Shown here: positions 47,560 through 59,470 of the stretch, in pieces
How positions within the stretch are numbered: the first letter of the stretch is position 1
Layout: each line of letters opens with the position of its first letter
Assembly (NCBI GenBank): GCA_002914805.1
Contig: JXTB01000089.1
Location: 798,163-862,162, forward strand
From: Parasponia andersonii
Taxonomy: Eukaryota; Streptophyta; Magnoliopsida; Rosales; Cannabaceae
Reading direction: 5' to 3'
Length of the DNA: 64,000 bases
Position numbers and translations under genes: made by a program
Notes under the pieces: generated by a model
Databases searched by the model: none
Told to the model about the DNA's origin: nothing
The model's input: only the letters and a program-made list of their open reading frames with translations

Positions 47560-49100
47560 CTTGATGTAAATCTTCTTCATATCTACACTTTCATCTTCTA
47601 TTACTTCTCGAATAAAGTGATAATGAACACCTATATGCTTTGTCCTTGAATGAAAGACTAGATTTTTTGCAATATACAAGGCACTCTGACTATTACAAAA
47701 TGGAAAAATCTTTTCTTGTTTGTGCCGAGCTCTTCCAATAACCTTGAATCCAAATAACCTTTTTGTATACTTATGTAGCTGTCATGTATTCTATTTCTAT
47801 TATAGATAAGGCTACAGCAGTTTGCAGTTTTGAAACTCAGCTTATAGCTCCTTCTGTAAGAGTAAACATATAGCCTGTAGTAGATTTTTATTTATCAAGA
47901 TCACCCGTAAATTTTGAATCAACATATCCTCTGATAATAAATTTTGATCCTCCGTAATATAATATAATATCTGAAGTTCCTCTGATATACTACAAATTCC
48001 TTTTCACAGTATTCCAATGCTCTTCACTAGGATTCGTCATATATCAACTAATCACTCCCATAGCTTGTGCAACATATAGTCTTGTGCATATTATACCAAA
48101 TATTAGGTTTCCCACCACTAATGTATACAGTACTTGAGACATCTTCATTCTCTCTGCTTCATTATTAGAACACATCCTGAAGGATAACTTGAAGTTAATA
48201 GTATGTGGGGTAGAAATTAGCTTACAATCTTAGATTTTGAAGTATCGCAAGATTTTCTTCAAATAATTCTTCTGAGAGAGCCAAATCTTTATATTATCTC
48301 TGTCTCGGTGAATTTGCATATCTAGAATCTTATTTGCTGAATTCAAGTCTTTCGTATCAAATTTCCTAGTCAACTGTGCCTTCAATTCTTAGACTTTACC
48401 TTTGTTGAGGCCCGCTACCAACATGTCATCTATGTACAATAATTAGACAATGAAATCACTATCTTCATTAAACCTTCTAAAGTATGTGTAGTAGTTTGAA
48501 CTAAGTCTGTTGAACCCAAGGCTTATAATGAAGGAATCAAATCTCTTATACCAATACATCAATACCCGTTTAAGACCGTATAGAGATTTGTTCAACTAGC
48601 AAACCAAGTTCTCCTTGTCTGTTTCAGCAAAACCTTCTGGTTGGAGTATATAAATTTTTTCTTCAAATTTTCTATGAAGAAAAACAGTTTTCATATCTAG
48701 TTACTCTAGATGTAGGTCAAATATAGCATATATTGTCGGAACTACTCTAACTATTATAAGTCAAACTACTAGTGAAAATATCTTATTAAAGTTAATACCT
48801 TCTTTCTGAGCATATCCCTTTACCACTAATCTCACATGATACCACTCCACTTGATTATTACTATTACGCTTGATCTTATAGACCCATTTGTTGCCAATAG
48901 CTTTCTTTCCTTGTGGTAGTGAAACAAGATCCCATATCTTGTTCTTGTGCAAGGCTTTAATTTCTTCTTGCATTCCTGTCATCCATATGCATACATCTGG
49001 TCTTTTGGTAGCCTCATAAAAAGTTGTTGACCCTCCATCTTCTGTTAGAAGGCAATATGTAATGTTACTCATAGTGACATAATCTAAGTACCACATTGGT
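47560..49100 (-). pseudogene. Copia C reverse transcriptase and RNase H
   Basis: The 5' part (49096-48761) reads WMTGMQEEIKALHKNKIWDL, KKAIGNKWVYKIKR and LVVKGYAQKEGINFNKIF, the canonical start of copia RT. Further down, other frames give FDLHLE, KTVFLHRKFEEKIYILQPEG, NKSLYGLK and LLYIDDMLV (the catalytic YIDD motif). RNase H-like segments follow, such as GYVDSKFTGDLD and STTGYMFTL. The catalytic motif survives but stops and frame changes interrupt the reading many times. Confidence 0.82.
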
Positions 49101-49199
49101 GGTCTTCTCTTACGAGACTAATAAATTTCAGAAGCCTCTTCCTCGACTGGTTCCTCTACTTCATGCTCTGGTGCTGCTTCAGTAGAATTTGAATCTTCA

Positions 49200-50100
49200 G
49201 TATTCTTTTCTACTTGAATTGTAGTAGTTTCTAGATTACTTTCGTCTCTCTTCGTTTGTGGTTTATTTTCTACAAATATCACATTTCTAGTGATGACAAC
49301 CTTGTGGGTAGTGGGATCACGTACACATGACTTTTAAAAGTATGTAAACAATAATAATCAGCTGGCTTACCAGTCCATATCTACATCAGTGTCTTTAGAT
49401 TAATTGCTCTTGATGCAGACTGAATAATTACATAACATGCGGTTTTGACTGCTTTTGCCCAAAATATCTTAGGTACCTGTAGTTCTCAACATTGCTTTTA
49501 TCTTTTCCAACAAAGTTCTATTCATCTACTGTGAACTGCCTCTTGATACCTTCTTGTTGACAAAAGTTATCAAATTCATTGTATATTCTCCTTCATTGTC
49601 CGTCCTCAAACACTTGATCTTCCCTCCAAATTCAAGCTCTACCCGCGCTTTGAATATTTTGAAGACTGAAAATACATCCACTTTCCTCTTGATAGGATAC
49701 ATCCAACATCTTCTGAAGTAATCATTAATAAAAGATACAATGTATCTAGCTTCTCCTTAGGACATCACCGATGTTTGCCAAACATTAGAGTGAACCAAGT
49801 TTAGAACTGGATATGCTAAACTTTAATCTATATTGCATGCTTGTGGCATAATGCTTATAAAAGGGTAAAGATACCTTTGTGAGACTAGAAAGCAATCTTT
49901 ATTCAGAGAGAATCTTCAAGTCTTGATCTGACATATAGCCGAGCTTATGATGCCACATCACCGTTGATTCTTCTCCATAATTTTTTGAAGCAAATGATAC
50001 CTCCACTTTTATCAGCGTATCTCCTCTAAGTATATACAGATTCACTACGTTCTTTTCCGTCTTCATTACTACAAGCATGCCCTTCATGATTTTCATGATC
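49200..50100 (-). pseudogene. Copia C GAG-pre-integrase and integrase remnant
   Basis: 50096-49899 reads KNVVNLYILRGDTLIKVEVS and STVMWHHKLGYMSDQDLKIL, the pre-integrase zinc head with its WHHKLGYMS core. Integrase-like fragments follow to about 49500, but I could not follow the D,D,E triad in one frame. From about 49310 to 49100 there is an acidic connector rich in Glu and Thr ahead of RT. Confidence 0.7.
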
Positions 50101-50729
50101 TCATTCTCGATATAAGTTTTGCAACCAAAGTTATCTAATTATCCCAAGAATAATAGATTAGGTTGTTTACATGTCAAACCTCTTGAATAGTACAAACAGT
50201 GCCATCATATATTTTCATCTTAATAGTACCAATCCTAATGATCTCTAAGGTATAATCATTACCTATGAATACAGATCCTTCAAAGACAGGTTATATATAT
50301 GAAACCACTCTCTGTTAGGAGTTATATATCATGTTGCTTCCGAATCTACTAACTAAACATCAGTGAGCTATCTTTTATCTTTAAAAATTGTTGCTGCTTC
50401 ACTATATAGGATTTCTCCATTATCTGAAGCACTTGCAATGTTCCCCTGAGCATTTAATGACTCGAGTTCCTTTCCTCTAGAATCTCTATTCTTCTTGAGT
50501 TTTCAACACTCCTTTTTGATGTATCATTTCTTTTCACAATGATAACACTTGATATTCTTCTTATTTCTTGATTTTGATCTACCATGACTCTGACTCCTAT
50601 TGGGGCCATGTTTTGTTGATCTCCCTCTCATTGTCAAAGCTTTTTCTTATTGTAAACTTAACAATCTGTCTTCCTTGTTTTTATGCCGATTTTCTTTTTT
50701 GAAAACTAGAGTTGTAACATTGTTGGTAG

Positions 50730-51191
50730 TTAATCATACGAATCAGGTAGACTTTGAAATAAGATTTCTACACGTTTATTATCCTCTATTTTATGCTCCA
50801 TTACTATGAGCTGTGAAAATAGACTATTGAGGGTGTTGATGTGGTCAGTCACTATTGTTGATTCCGCCATCTGAATGGTGTAAAGCCTTCTCTTCAAGAA
50901 AATTTTGTTGTGAAGCAACATAGCCTGATATAACTTTATCAGTATATACCATATCTTCTTAACTGACTTCTTCTCTTCAATACTTAACAGAACTCTATCT
51001 GCTAGTGCCAGATGTAAAATAATGACTGTATTGCCATCCATCTGATCTCATCTTTTATTATCAGTAATATCAGTAGGTTTTTCCCTAATTGCTACTAGGC
51101 AATTATCTTTTCTCAAGATTTCCTTTATCTTCATTTTCCATAGAGAGAAATTGCTCTCATTAAACTTCTCAATATCGAATTTTGCTGCCAT
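50730..51191 (-). pseudogene. Copia C gag (UBN2-type)
   Basis: The probable start is the ATG at 51191-51189: MAAKFDIEKFNESNFSLWKM followed by KIKEILRKD. The reading passes a stop near 51045 and continues at 51041 with HLALADRVLLSIEEKKSVKK, IWYILIKLYQ, NKIFLKRRLYTIQMAESTIV and ILFQSLPDSYD. These are the standard gag blocks of Tork-like copia elements. A possible basic, zinc-knuckle-containing C-terminus lies at 50460-50640 but is badly decayed. Confidence 0.8.
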
Positions 51192-51310
51192 TTTTGTTTA
51201 CCACGATTTGTTCAGTTACCACCATTTCACTATATGTGAACAATACCACATATATGAATAGTACCATACAAATAAATAGTATGTATATGTAAACAAGGCT
51301 CTAACTAATG

Positions 51311-51322
51311 ACTCTGGTACTA
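51311..51322 (-). promoter_or_regulatory. Primer-binding site of copia C
   Basis: The minus strand reads TAGTACCAGAGT, a decayed TGGTATCAGAGC, one base from the LTR edge at 51324. Confidence 0.72.
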
Positions 51323-51323
51323 T

Positions 51324-51862
51324 TGTTAGGAGATCAGCTTTACAGAAGCGACAACACACTGCTAAAATACGAGTTAAGAAAAATTGGGTAAAATAAAAAA
51401 GATAAGGCACACAAAGATTTAACACAATTCACCTAATTTAAGCTGCGTTTATGGACAAGACTGTGAAGAATTTCACTATGAAAAGGAGATTATAACTTAC
51501 TTGTCTCTCAATATAAGGAAAGAACAAATGAACCTCTTTCTTGAAATAGGAGAAAATACTCTTTCTAAACAATTCAGGAGAAAATAACTAGGATACTAAA
51601 AGGAATTCCTAGGCTTGAACTCTCTTAGAAAGGAAGAAGATTTATAATGGGATATAAAATAAGTGATGAAGCCCCCATATTTATAGAACTTAAGAGGTGG
51701 TATAAACAAGTGAGAACACCACTTTTTTACTATTACTATTACGGCTAACCTTTTTACTATTGCTATTGCAGCTAGCTAGTGAGCATTTTTTCTCTTCCTA
51801 TAATGTGAACAACAACTTCAATAATATGATTGGTGATGCCACAACTGTTGATTTGTTCAACA
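51324..51862 (-). repeat. 5' LTR of copia C
   Basis: It runs from TGTTAGGAGATCAGC to GATTTGTTCAACA and is followed by the TSD TTGAT. Read on the minus strand it starts TGTTGAACAAATCAAC. Confidence 0.92.
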
Positions 51863-51867
51863 TTGAT

Positions 51868-52326
51868 GGTTGATATATATGTACCTAGAAGAGGGCCAAT
51901 TATTTCTACTTACTAGGAATTCGAATTTGCATATCATCAGTTTTAAAATGGCCATCAAAGAAACCCGCTCTATTATATATAAGAATGAAATTTTATAATA
52001 TCTTAAGCCATAAAAATACCAAATATCGGTCCTATTTGACATAGTTTTTAGAAGCTATTTTTCAGTGTACTGAGCCTAGAAATAGCTTTTGAGCTTGTTT
52101 AGATAAAATATCAAAAGAGCTTTTATACTCTGAAAGCTCTTCTAAAGGAAGTCAGACTCATGTGGCTTCTTTAGGAAGAGCTTCGAAGTATATATAAATT
52201 TTTTTAAAAAGTTTTAATGAATATTTATATTTTTATATTTAGCCTAATTTTAATAAATAAATAAAATGTCAATTAGATCCTCAAATCAATATTTCAAATG
52301 TTTCATCCAAACAGAATACTAAAATT
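51868..52326. other. AT-rich spacer without genes
   Basis: Nothing recognisable beyond low-complexity A/T sequence and a short GAAGCTATTT / GAGCTTTT-rich patch at 52047-52180. Confidence 0.5.
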
Positions 52327-52344
52327 TATGACTTAACTTTTCTT

Positions 52345-52540
52345 ATTTTAAAAAATAGGGTTTAATTAATGACCTCTACTTATTACAAATTAAAGAAAAA
52401 TACCTACTATTATCTGATCCATACTCCACCCCATTAGGGATAGTAGGTTTTCATGCCTACTTCTCGTGGGACTCAAACCTAGGACCAAGATCCTAAGTAA
52501 TTGATGCTCTTACCATTTGAGTCAATCCACTTCGTCAAGC
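52345..52540 (-). mobile_element. tRNA-derived SINE with an 18-bp target-site duplication
   Basis: TATGACTTAACTTTTCTT (52327-52344) and TATGACTTAACTTCTCTT (52541-52558) differ at one base and bracket a 196-bp unit. On the minus strand the unit starts GCTTGACGAAGTGGATTGAC, has a box A-like AATGGTAAGAGCA and then a box B-like GGTTTGAGTCCC, the split internal RNA polymerase III promoter of tRNA genes. It ends in a T/A-rich tail. SINEs are copied by LINE enzymes; a LINE end lies at 28268-28471, but no sequence link between the two is evident. Confidence 0.85.
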
Positions 52541-52558
52541 TATGACTTAACTTCTCTT

Positions 52559-53662
52559 CTTCTATTGTATAAAGTATAAATAAAAACTATCCCAAAAAGG
52601 CCCATCTCATAAGAGATCTTTTTGGTATATAAAAGATAAAATGCTTCAATAGATACTTATAAAAATTAGATAACAATTTTTTGAATTATGAAAAAGAATC
52701 AACAACAATAATAGTGATATAAGAAAAATATTATGTAAAAATATTATTAGACTTTCACAGAACCCTTATTAACTAATTTTAAAAAAATATAGGAAATTAA
52801 ATAATGTTAGGTATCCCAAGACTTATACCAAGTTTTTAATACAACATATATGTTATGTGAGATGTTACTATTTAATTAGTGTATTAAAATTTACTATAAA
52901 TGAATTAATTATATTTATCAATTGAATTGCGATAACTCACATATCACATGTATTGGTATGAAAAATTTATTCTAATCTTGAGATACTAGAATTATTTTAG
53001 GAAATTAGACAGAGTAGCAGTTTGGTGATTTGTATTAGTTTTATAATAATTTTTTCTAAATAAAAATTATTGTGAATCTAATATTATTCTTTATAACTAC
53101 TATCTATGAAAGTAGCCAAAAAATAACTTAAAACCTCTTTGATAACACACTTTAAATACCATTGAAAGGAAATTTTGTTGTTATGAAGCCTACTGAAATT
53201 TTAGCATGTTTTCTTCTATTTTGCTTTTTATATACACAATAAAAATGAAAAAAATTACATCCAAATTATATGAGTATATTTTGTGAAATATTAAAGTTAT
53301 AAATTAAATTTAAAAACTAGATGAAAAAATTACGTCATAAAACATTACCAGCTAGACACAAAAAGTACGTAAAGCATTGGAAAATTAGAGTACGTGCCCT
53401 ATTTTTATACTTCGTTTTAATAAATGTCTGTTTTTTTTTATATAGCTACATAACCAAGTATATATATTTTTATATTTAGTGTACCTACTTATATACTGAC
53501 TTTAGTTTATGTATTAACTATAATAATTATTATGCTAGGTACATTAATTTTATAATTACTATATATACAGATATATTGATTACTTTGTTATAAGACTCTT
53601 GCTTTTTCTAAGAAAAAGAACATAGATATATACCCGGTTTTTAAGCACATTTAGATGGAGAT
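52559..53662. other. AT-rich spacer without genes
   Basis: No coding region is recognised. The last part contains ATATACCCGGTTTTT (53626-53640), which recurs on the other side of the chromovirus at about 63018-63032. Confidence 0.5.
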
Positions 53663-55971
53663 TGTCATGACCCTAATCCTGGGGTAGTGGCAGAAGGGGA
53701 ATTTCACTAAAATTAGAAATTCTTTTTTTTTTTTAGTATTGTGAATTGCAACCAATGGATCTATCCCACAATTCATAGTCACCAATAAACACAGACTGAA
53801 AAATTATAAGAAAAACTAAATTCTCAGATAGTTCATTAAGCATCATCATTCACACCTCAACATCAAGCTAGTATGACATATATAGTTACAGACATTTTCA
53901 AGTAATACACTTAATATGAATGCTAGCAATATCTACATATTTAACAAGACTTAAACACGAGCCTTGTATTTACACTCCTAGCATAACCAAGTCTCAAACT
54001 ACGAATAAAAGATAACTTCTTATTCCGCTTGTTGACCGTCAATGTTACATTGGACACCACCTGTGGAGAAAGTAGGGAGGCTAAGTATAAAATGCCCAGT
54101 AGGTTACCCAATTTCCCTTTTGGGAAAATCTTTGTATAATTCTCAAAACATCTACATGGTTAGTAGTACTTGAAAGCATTTCTATAGATATTAAGGATTT
54201 AAACCATTTATATAAAACTATGTCAGAGACCAAGATCAGATATCCAGGTCAAAACATATAAAAGTCTCAATTAAAATAAACATAATGCACATCACATAAA
54301 TCAATACATCACATGAGCTTTCATCCTCTCATCACGACTAGAGCAACTTATACTACATGTATTGAGTGCTCTCTGCCTGACATCTATCTCTAGAAACCGG
54401 AGGGACACCCATGTATCAAATCCTACCAAGCCGGAGGGGCACCGAATGCCTATACCTACTGAATAGAGATAGTCAGAAAACAAACCCCGTGCGGGTTTAC
54501 GGGCTTTCACTGAATGCGGGTGTACTNAAAGTCCAAAAGTACAGTTTTTATGGTTTTACTAAATCCCAAATATAAAAACTTGTACAAAATCATATATAAA
54601 AATATCTAGAGTAGTTCACAATATTTCATAAATTCATAGTTCATTAAAATAACTATTCAAATAATTCAATTTAATTAAATCACGAAATTTCATTTTTCAA
54701 AATAAATTCAAATTCTAATAAAAATAATAAAAAACAAGAAAATTGAATCCCCTACCTCGAAATAGTAATTATGCTGAGCTAACGAAGCTAGAAATATCCT
54801 CAATTGATCACCGGGTTGTTCAGACAATTGTTCTCGAATCTCGTCACGTTCACTTGAAAAGTTGTCTTTTCAATCGGAGTCTCGAATTGAGAAACAGAGG
54901 TCAGCACTAAATTCAGAACATCCAAAAATATTGGTTTAGATATAAATTTCGTCGAAAACGGGTCATGATATGGAACCGGCCCGTGGCACACAAAACGGTA
55001 CAATTCATGAGCTATTTTCTCGATTTTCATGCCACTTCAGAAAATAGTAGTATTTTATATCAAACTTCAGGACACTGAGTCCAAATTCGAAGTCAGAACT
55101 TAGTTTCGAGGTCCTAAACACTAAATGGGCTCAAAAATCCAAAAATTATAAAAATATCACATTTTGAAAATAATTAAAAAAAATACCACATTTTCATCCC
55201 GATAATTAATGATCTTCCGGTTATCATTTTAACACTTCAAAATCATGAGATTTCATGTTTCAAACTCCTCTTTCACGTGATTCCGAAATAATTACGAAAA
55301 TATCATAAAAATTAAATATTAAAATATTACTACAGTAGTCAACTTCTCACCGGAGCTGAGTTGGAGGTCGAGAGTGGTCAGAAATGAAAGCTGGAGTTGA
55401 GACGAGTCCAACAATAGTGGTGGTGAGGTGATCGGACGTCGGAGGAGGAAACGGCGGGCGAAAAAACCGGCCCAGTGGCACTACATTCGGAGTGTTCGAT
55501 CTCCAGCGAGACGGTGGCACCAGGCGTGACTTCGTTGGTGGCTGGGCAAGAATGCGGGGCAGCGCGTCAGGCAGTGCGGTGGCCAGAGGAGCCTCGGGTG
55601 AACAGTGGCAGATGTGAGAGTCTCAGGGGGGCTTTTGCGGAGAAGAAAGAAGAAAAGGGGGGTTTTATGCAATTTTTGAAAACTATAGCAACGGGACACA
55701 TGGCGTAATCTGATTCGACCGAAAAAAAAGTTTCTGAAATTCTACTTTGGCCACAATTTTAAAAAGATTCTTTCACTTTAGTCCCTCCTTAATTACACTT
55801 TTGTCCTCAATTTGTAATTTTTTTTAACTTTTGCCCCAAATACACCTAGACTTAATCTTGTCTAGATTCAACACCAATAATTTAATTTGAAATAATTCAA
55901 AAATATAGAATTACCAAAATACTCTTGAATTAAAATTACTTAATTATCCTTACAAAATTTAGGATTTTACA
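53663..55971 (-). repeat. 3' LTR of the chromovirus
   Basis: It starts TGTCATGACCC and ends AGGATTTTACA, followed by the polypurine tract. Against the right LTR I count about a dozen differences in the first 220 bases, plus a roughly 30-bp indel (the right LTR has extra bases at about 62269-62300). It carries the block GGGACACCCATG (54402-54413) and a single N at 54527. The GC-rich stretch 55350-55690 generates open frames on both strands that are not genes. Confidence 0.9.
54527..54527. other. Single N hiding a probable collapsed gap in the 3' LTR
   Basis: The N stands between TGCGGGTGTACT and AAAGTCCAAAAG. Related LTRs (for example 9580-9740 and 29940-30080) continue for more than 100 bases between the equivalent positions, so sequence is probably missing here. 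Confidence 0.7.
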
Positions 55972-55990
55972 TCCTCTCCCCCTTAAAAGA
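55972..55990 (-). promoter_or_regulatory. Polypurine tract of the chromovirus
   Basis: The minus strand reads CTTTTAAGGGGGAGAGGA immediately before the LTR start TGTAAAATCC. This is a classic, well-preserved plant gypsy polypurine tract. Confidence 0.88.
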
Positions 55991-56018
55991 ATTTAGTCCC
56001 AAAATTCGAATACAAAGG

Positions 56019-56195
56019 TCAAAGTACAACTTGAAGTTGGAAATTAAACAAATGAGGATATTTTTCATACATTTCTACTTCTAGCTCCCAAGTGGTTTCG
56101 TCTTCCTTATGGTGTTGCCAAAGAATCTTGACAAGTGGTATCTCCCTATTTCGAAGCACTTTGAGCTCTCTCCCAAGTATTCGAACTAGTTGTCC
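56019..56195 (-). pseudogene. Chromodomain at the end of the chromovirus polyprotein
   Basis: In one minus frame: LVRILGRELKVLRNREIPLV, KILWQHHKEDETTWELEVEM and YEKYPHLFNF, ending at a stop at 56021-56019. This is the chromodomain-type module at the integrase C-terminus of chromoviruses, thought to guide insertion to heterochromatin. The module itself has no internal stop. It is out of frame with the integrase C-terminal piece before it (VTYEDN then a stop). Confidence 0.85.
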
Positions 56196-57300
56196 TCATA
56201 TGTTACATCCTCTTGTAATGGTACTTCCACATACTGAATAACATGACATAGATCAGGCACATACTTCCTAAGCATTAAGACAAGAAAAACATTGTGCACT
56301 CGGCCCAATTGTGATGGCAATTCCAAGTGATACGCTACGGGTCCAATTCTAGAAGTAATCTCAAATGGTCCAATATATCTTGGAGCCAACTTGCCTTTAA
56401 GCCCAAATCTAGTGATCCCACACCTTGGCGTTACTTTCACGAATACTTGATCACCAACTTTGAGCTCTACTTCACGTCTCTTTGGGTCCGCATAGCTTTC
56501 TGTCGACTCTACATGACTTTAAGTCTTTGTCGGATCTTGTTAATTTTCTTAGTAGTCTCTTATATCAGTTCTAACATAAGAATGACACGTTCCTTAGCAT
56601 CAGCCCAACACAAGGTTGATCTATATGGTCTCCTATATAATACCTCATATGAAGTCATGCCAAGATTGGTTTAGTAGCTATTATTGTAAGAAAACTCCAC
56701 GAATGACAGGTGATCATCCTAGCTTCCATCAAAATCCAGTACACAAGAGCAAAATATGTCTTCTAGAATCTGAATAGTCCTCTCAGATTGGCCATCTGTC
56801 TGAGGATGGTGAGTAATACTAAGATTTAGTTCCGTTCCCAAAGCTCTCTACAAAGCTCTCCAGAACTTAGAAGTAAATCTTGGGTCTTTGTCTGAAACTA
56901 TACTTGATGGCACTCCATGTAATCCAACAATATTGCCAATATAGAGATGACTAAGCTTGTTGAGTGAAAAATCAAATCTGATCGGTATGAAATGAGCAGT
57001 TTTCGTCATACGATCAACAATCACCCAAACTACGTCGTTCTTTCTTCGGGTCGTAGGCAAACCTATTACAAAGTCCATGGTGATTTTATCCTATTTTCAC
57101 TCTGGTATGGGTAAAGGCTGTAGTAGTCTAGCTAGTCTCTGGTGTTTAGCTTTAACTTACTAACATATCATGCACTTAGTCATAAAAGTAGCTACATCAC
57201 GTTTCATACCTTTCCACCAATATTATCTCTTTAGGTCATGATACATCTTGGAGCTACCAAGATGTACTGCAAACTTGGACTTATGGGCTTCAGTGAGAAT
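56186..57300 (-). pseudogene. Chromovirus integrase
   Basis: From the N-terminus: the H2C2 zinc head HLGSSKMYHDLKR, YWWKGMKRDVATF and CMIC (57290-57150). The core follows, with MDFVIGLPTT (first Asp), IVSDKDPRFTSKFW (second Asp) and HHPQTDGQSERTIQ (Glu), so all three catalytic residues remain. The GPF/Y-type C-terminus reads GKLAPRYIGPFEITSRIG and PSQLGRVHNVF (56440-56186). Stops lie between core and C-terminus. Insertion of the cDNA would be its role. Confidence 0.87.
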
Positions 57301-57589
57301 GGTCTCTCTAAGATGAGGATCATTAGCTACTGCTAGCTTGGCTTTGAAAAGCACAAATTCTTCTCTATTTGTACTCCAACCTTATAATTGTTCACCACTT
57401 TCGAGTTGATTCCAGATCGTTCTCAACTCTTAGTCTTGCCATTGACTTCGCTGCACAGTTTGGAGAAGCACAGGTGTGGCAACAACATTACTGAGGTGAG
57501 CAACATTTCCAGACTTCAAGTACTGCAAATTATAATCACCAATTGCCAATGAGTTCTTCCAATCTTAAAAAATAAGTGCCACTAAGGAG

Positions 57590-58071
57590 CTAAGTGGTTT
57601 TTCTACTCAAGGCATCAGCTACAACATTGGCCTTGCGGGGATGGTATTGTAGTTCGAAATCATAATCTTCCATATACTCAACCCATCTTCGTTGCCTTAG
57701 ATTCAAATCCCATTGAGTGAAGAGATATTTCAAACTCTTATGGTCAGAGAATATTTTAAATTTCACACCATACAGATAAAACCTCCATATTTTGAGTGCG
57801 AAAATTATTGCTACAAGCTCCAGGTCATGGGTAGGATAGTTCTTCTCATGTGGCTTCAACTAACGAGAAGTATATGCTACAACTCGACATTTTGCATCAG
57901 AACACATCTCAATCCCATCTTAGAAGCATCGGTATACACCACATAAGGTTCATTACTCTCAGGAACTGTAAAAATAGGTATAGTTGTCAAACTGTGCTTT
58001 AATTTCCTGAAAGCTTCTTCACAATCACTATCGTAAATGAACTTAACATCCTTCCTGGTCAACTTTGTCAC
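57590..58071 (-). pseudogene. Chromovirus RNase H
   Basis: Segments AFRKLKHSLTTIPIF, YVVYTDASKMGLRCVLMQ, then after a stop [36 protein letters not shown] and [14 protein letters not shown]. These are the standard blocks of the Ty3/gypsy RNase H, including the Asp of YTDAS, Glu of HDLELVA and Asp of FSDHKS. Stops near 57877-57859 split the domain. Confidence 0.87.
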
Positions 58072-58095
58072 TGGTAATGCAACCCTTGAGAAATT

Positions 58096-59109
58096 CTAGA
58101 CAAAACGACGGTAATAACCTGCTAAACCAAAGAAACTTCGTATCTCTATCACATTCTTTTGTCTTTCCCACTTTAGAAAAGTTTCTGCCTTAGTAGGATC
58201 GACTGAGATACCTTCTTGAGAAATTACATGCCCCAAGAATTTAAATTCTGACATCCAGAAGTCATATTTTGATCTTTTGACATATAATTGTTGACTTCTC
58301 AAAACTTCAAGCACTATCCTCATATGTTCAGCATGATCATCTTGAATCTTAGAATACACCAGGATATCATCAATAAAAACAACTACAAAATGATCCAAGT
58401 ATGGCCTAAAAATTCGATTCATGAGATCCATAAAAGCTGCAGGCACATTCGTCAAACCAAAAGGCATTACCAAAAACTCAAAGTGACTATAACGAGTTTT
58501 AAATGTTGTTTTCGATATATCTTCCTCTCTTATCTTCAACTGGTGATAACCTAACCTCAAGTCAATCTTAGAGAAAATCCTTGATCTACCAAGTTGATAA
58601 AACAGCTCATCAATCCTTGGCAAAGGATACTTGTTCTTTATCGTTAGTTGGTTTAACTTCTTATAGCCCACACATAGCCTTAAGGTATTGTCAGCTTTCT
58701 TGACAAACAGAACAGGAATACCCCAAGGAGAAGTACTACTTCAAATGAAACCCTTGGATATCAAATCATCCAATTGTTCCCTCAATTCATTCATCTCTGC
58801 AGGAGGCATGCGGTAGGCTGGAATAGAAATAGGTTGAGCTCCAGGAACAAGGTCAATACAGAACTCGATCTCCGTATCTGGTGGTAGCCCTGGTAAATCC
58901 TCAGGAAATACCTCTGGATATTCACTCACTATCGGAATCCATAGGTCTTGATCATTAGTTCTCACTTTGCCATCAATGGCAAACAAGTTTCCATAACACT
59001 TAAGTTTCTTCCTATCACCTAAACAGGCTTTTAGAATAGGACTTAGTTTCAAAGAATTCATTCGGGCTTGATATATTATGAGTTGTACATAATCCAGAAA
59101 AAGAGTCAT
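58096..59109 (-). pseudogene. Chromovirus reverse transcriptase
   Basis: The N-terminal part (59109-58741) reads [40 protein letters not shown] and [11 protein letters not shown] stop follows, then [15 protein letters not shown]. The main part (58671-58096, 191 codons without a stop) has [45 protein letters not shown], the catalytic FIDDILVYS, and [11 protein letters not shown]. The motif CVDYR reads CVGYK. The catalytic Asp pair is intact; the stop at 58740 breaks the polyprotein. Confidence 0.9.
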
Positions 59110-59321
59110 TCGTTTATCATAATAATCGACAATAGCTCGATACTTGGATAACTAATCCATACCGAGTATTACATCGTATTGTTTCATTGGAAATACAACT
59201 AAATTAGCAAGTAATTCTTTACCATCAATCACCACACAATAAGATTTACACACATTAGACACGTCAGAAACACCACCCAAAGGTGTTCCCAAAGTCAAGG
59301 CATAATCCAACTCAGAAATTT

Positions 59322-59470
59322 CTAACCCCAAAAGTTAAACAAACAACAAGGATATGAATGAATGAGATGTACCAGTGTTAAACAAAAAACTTGCCCAAGA
59401 ATATGAAATAAGAAATATACCGTTAACAATATCTCGGCCAGTGTGTTCATTAGTACCATCAATTCCAGAA
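59322..59470 (-). pseudogene. Chromovirus protease remnant with Asp-to-Asn change
   Basis: The minus frame reads LFNTGTSHSFIS at the position of the retropepsin motif DSGATHSFIS. The catalytic Asp codon is AAC (59377-59379), a single-base change from GAC, which should abolish proteolysis. A stop follows soon after (GTTTAA at about 59338), and the rest of the domain (about 59110-59320) is in another frame. Confidence 0.75.

Larger units (their letters stand above)
46789..51862 (-). mobile_element. Full-length Ty1/copia element C with TTGAT TSD
   Basis: TTGAT at 46784-46788 and 51863-51867 flank LTRs 46789-47385 and 51324-51862. The PBS (51311-51322) and the polypurine tract next to 47385 show minus orientation. 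The interior carries gag, pre-integrase, integrase remnants, RT and RNase H in copia order. N-terminal gag is of the FSLWKMKI type common in the Tork lineage; lineage is inferred. Every domain has stops or frame changes, so the copy is complete in structure but not functional. Confidence 0.93.

Noticed and set aside
56327..58554. Plus-strand open frames across the chromovirus pol region (56327, 57713, 58288)
   Set aside because: They are antisense shadows of RT, RNase H and integrase.
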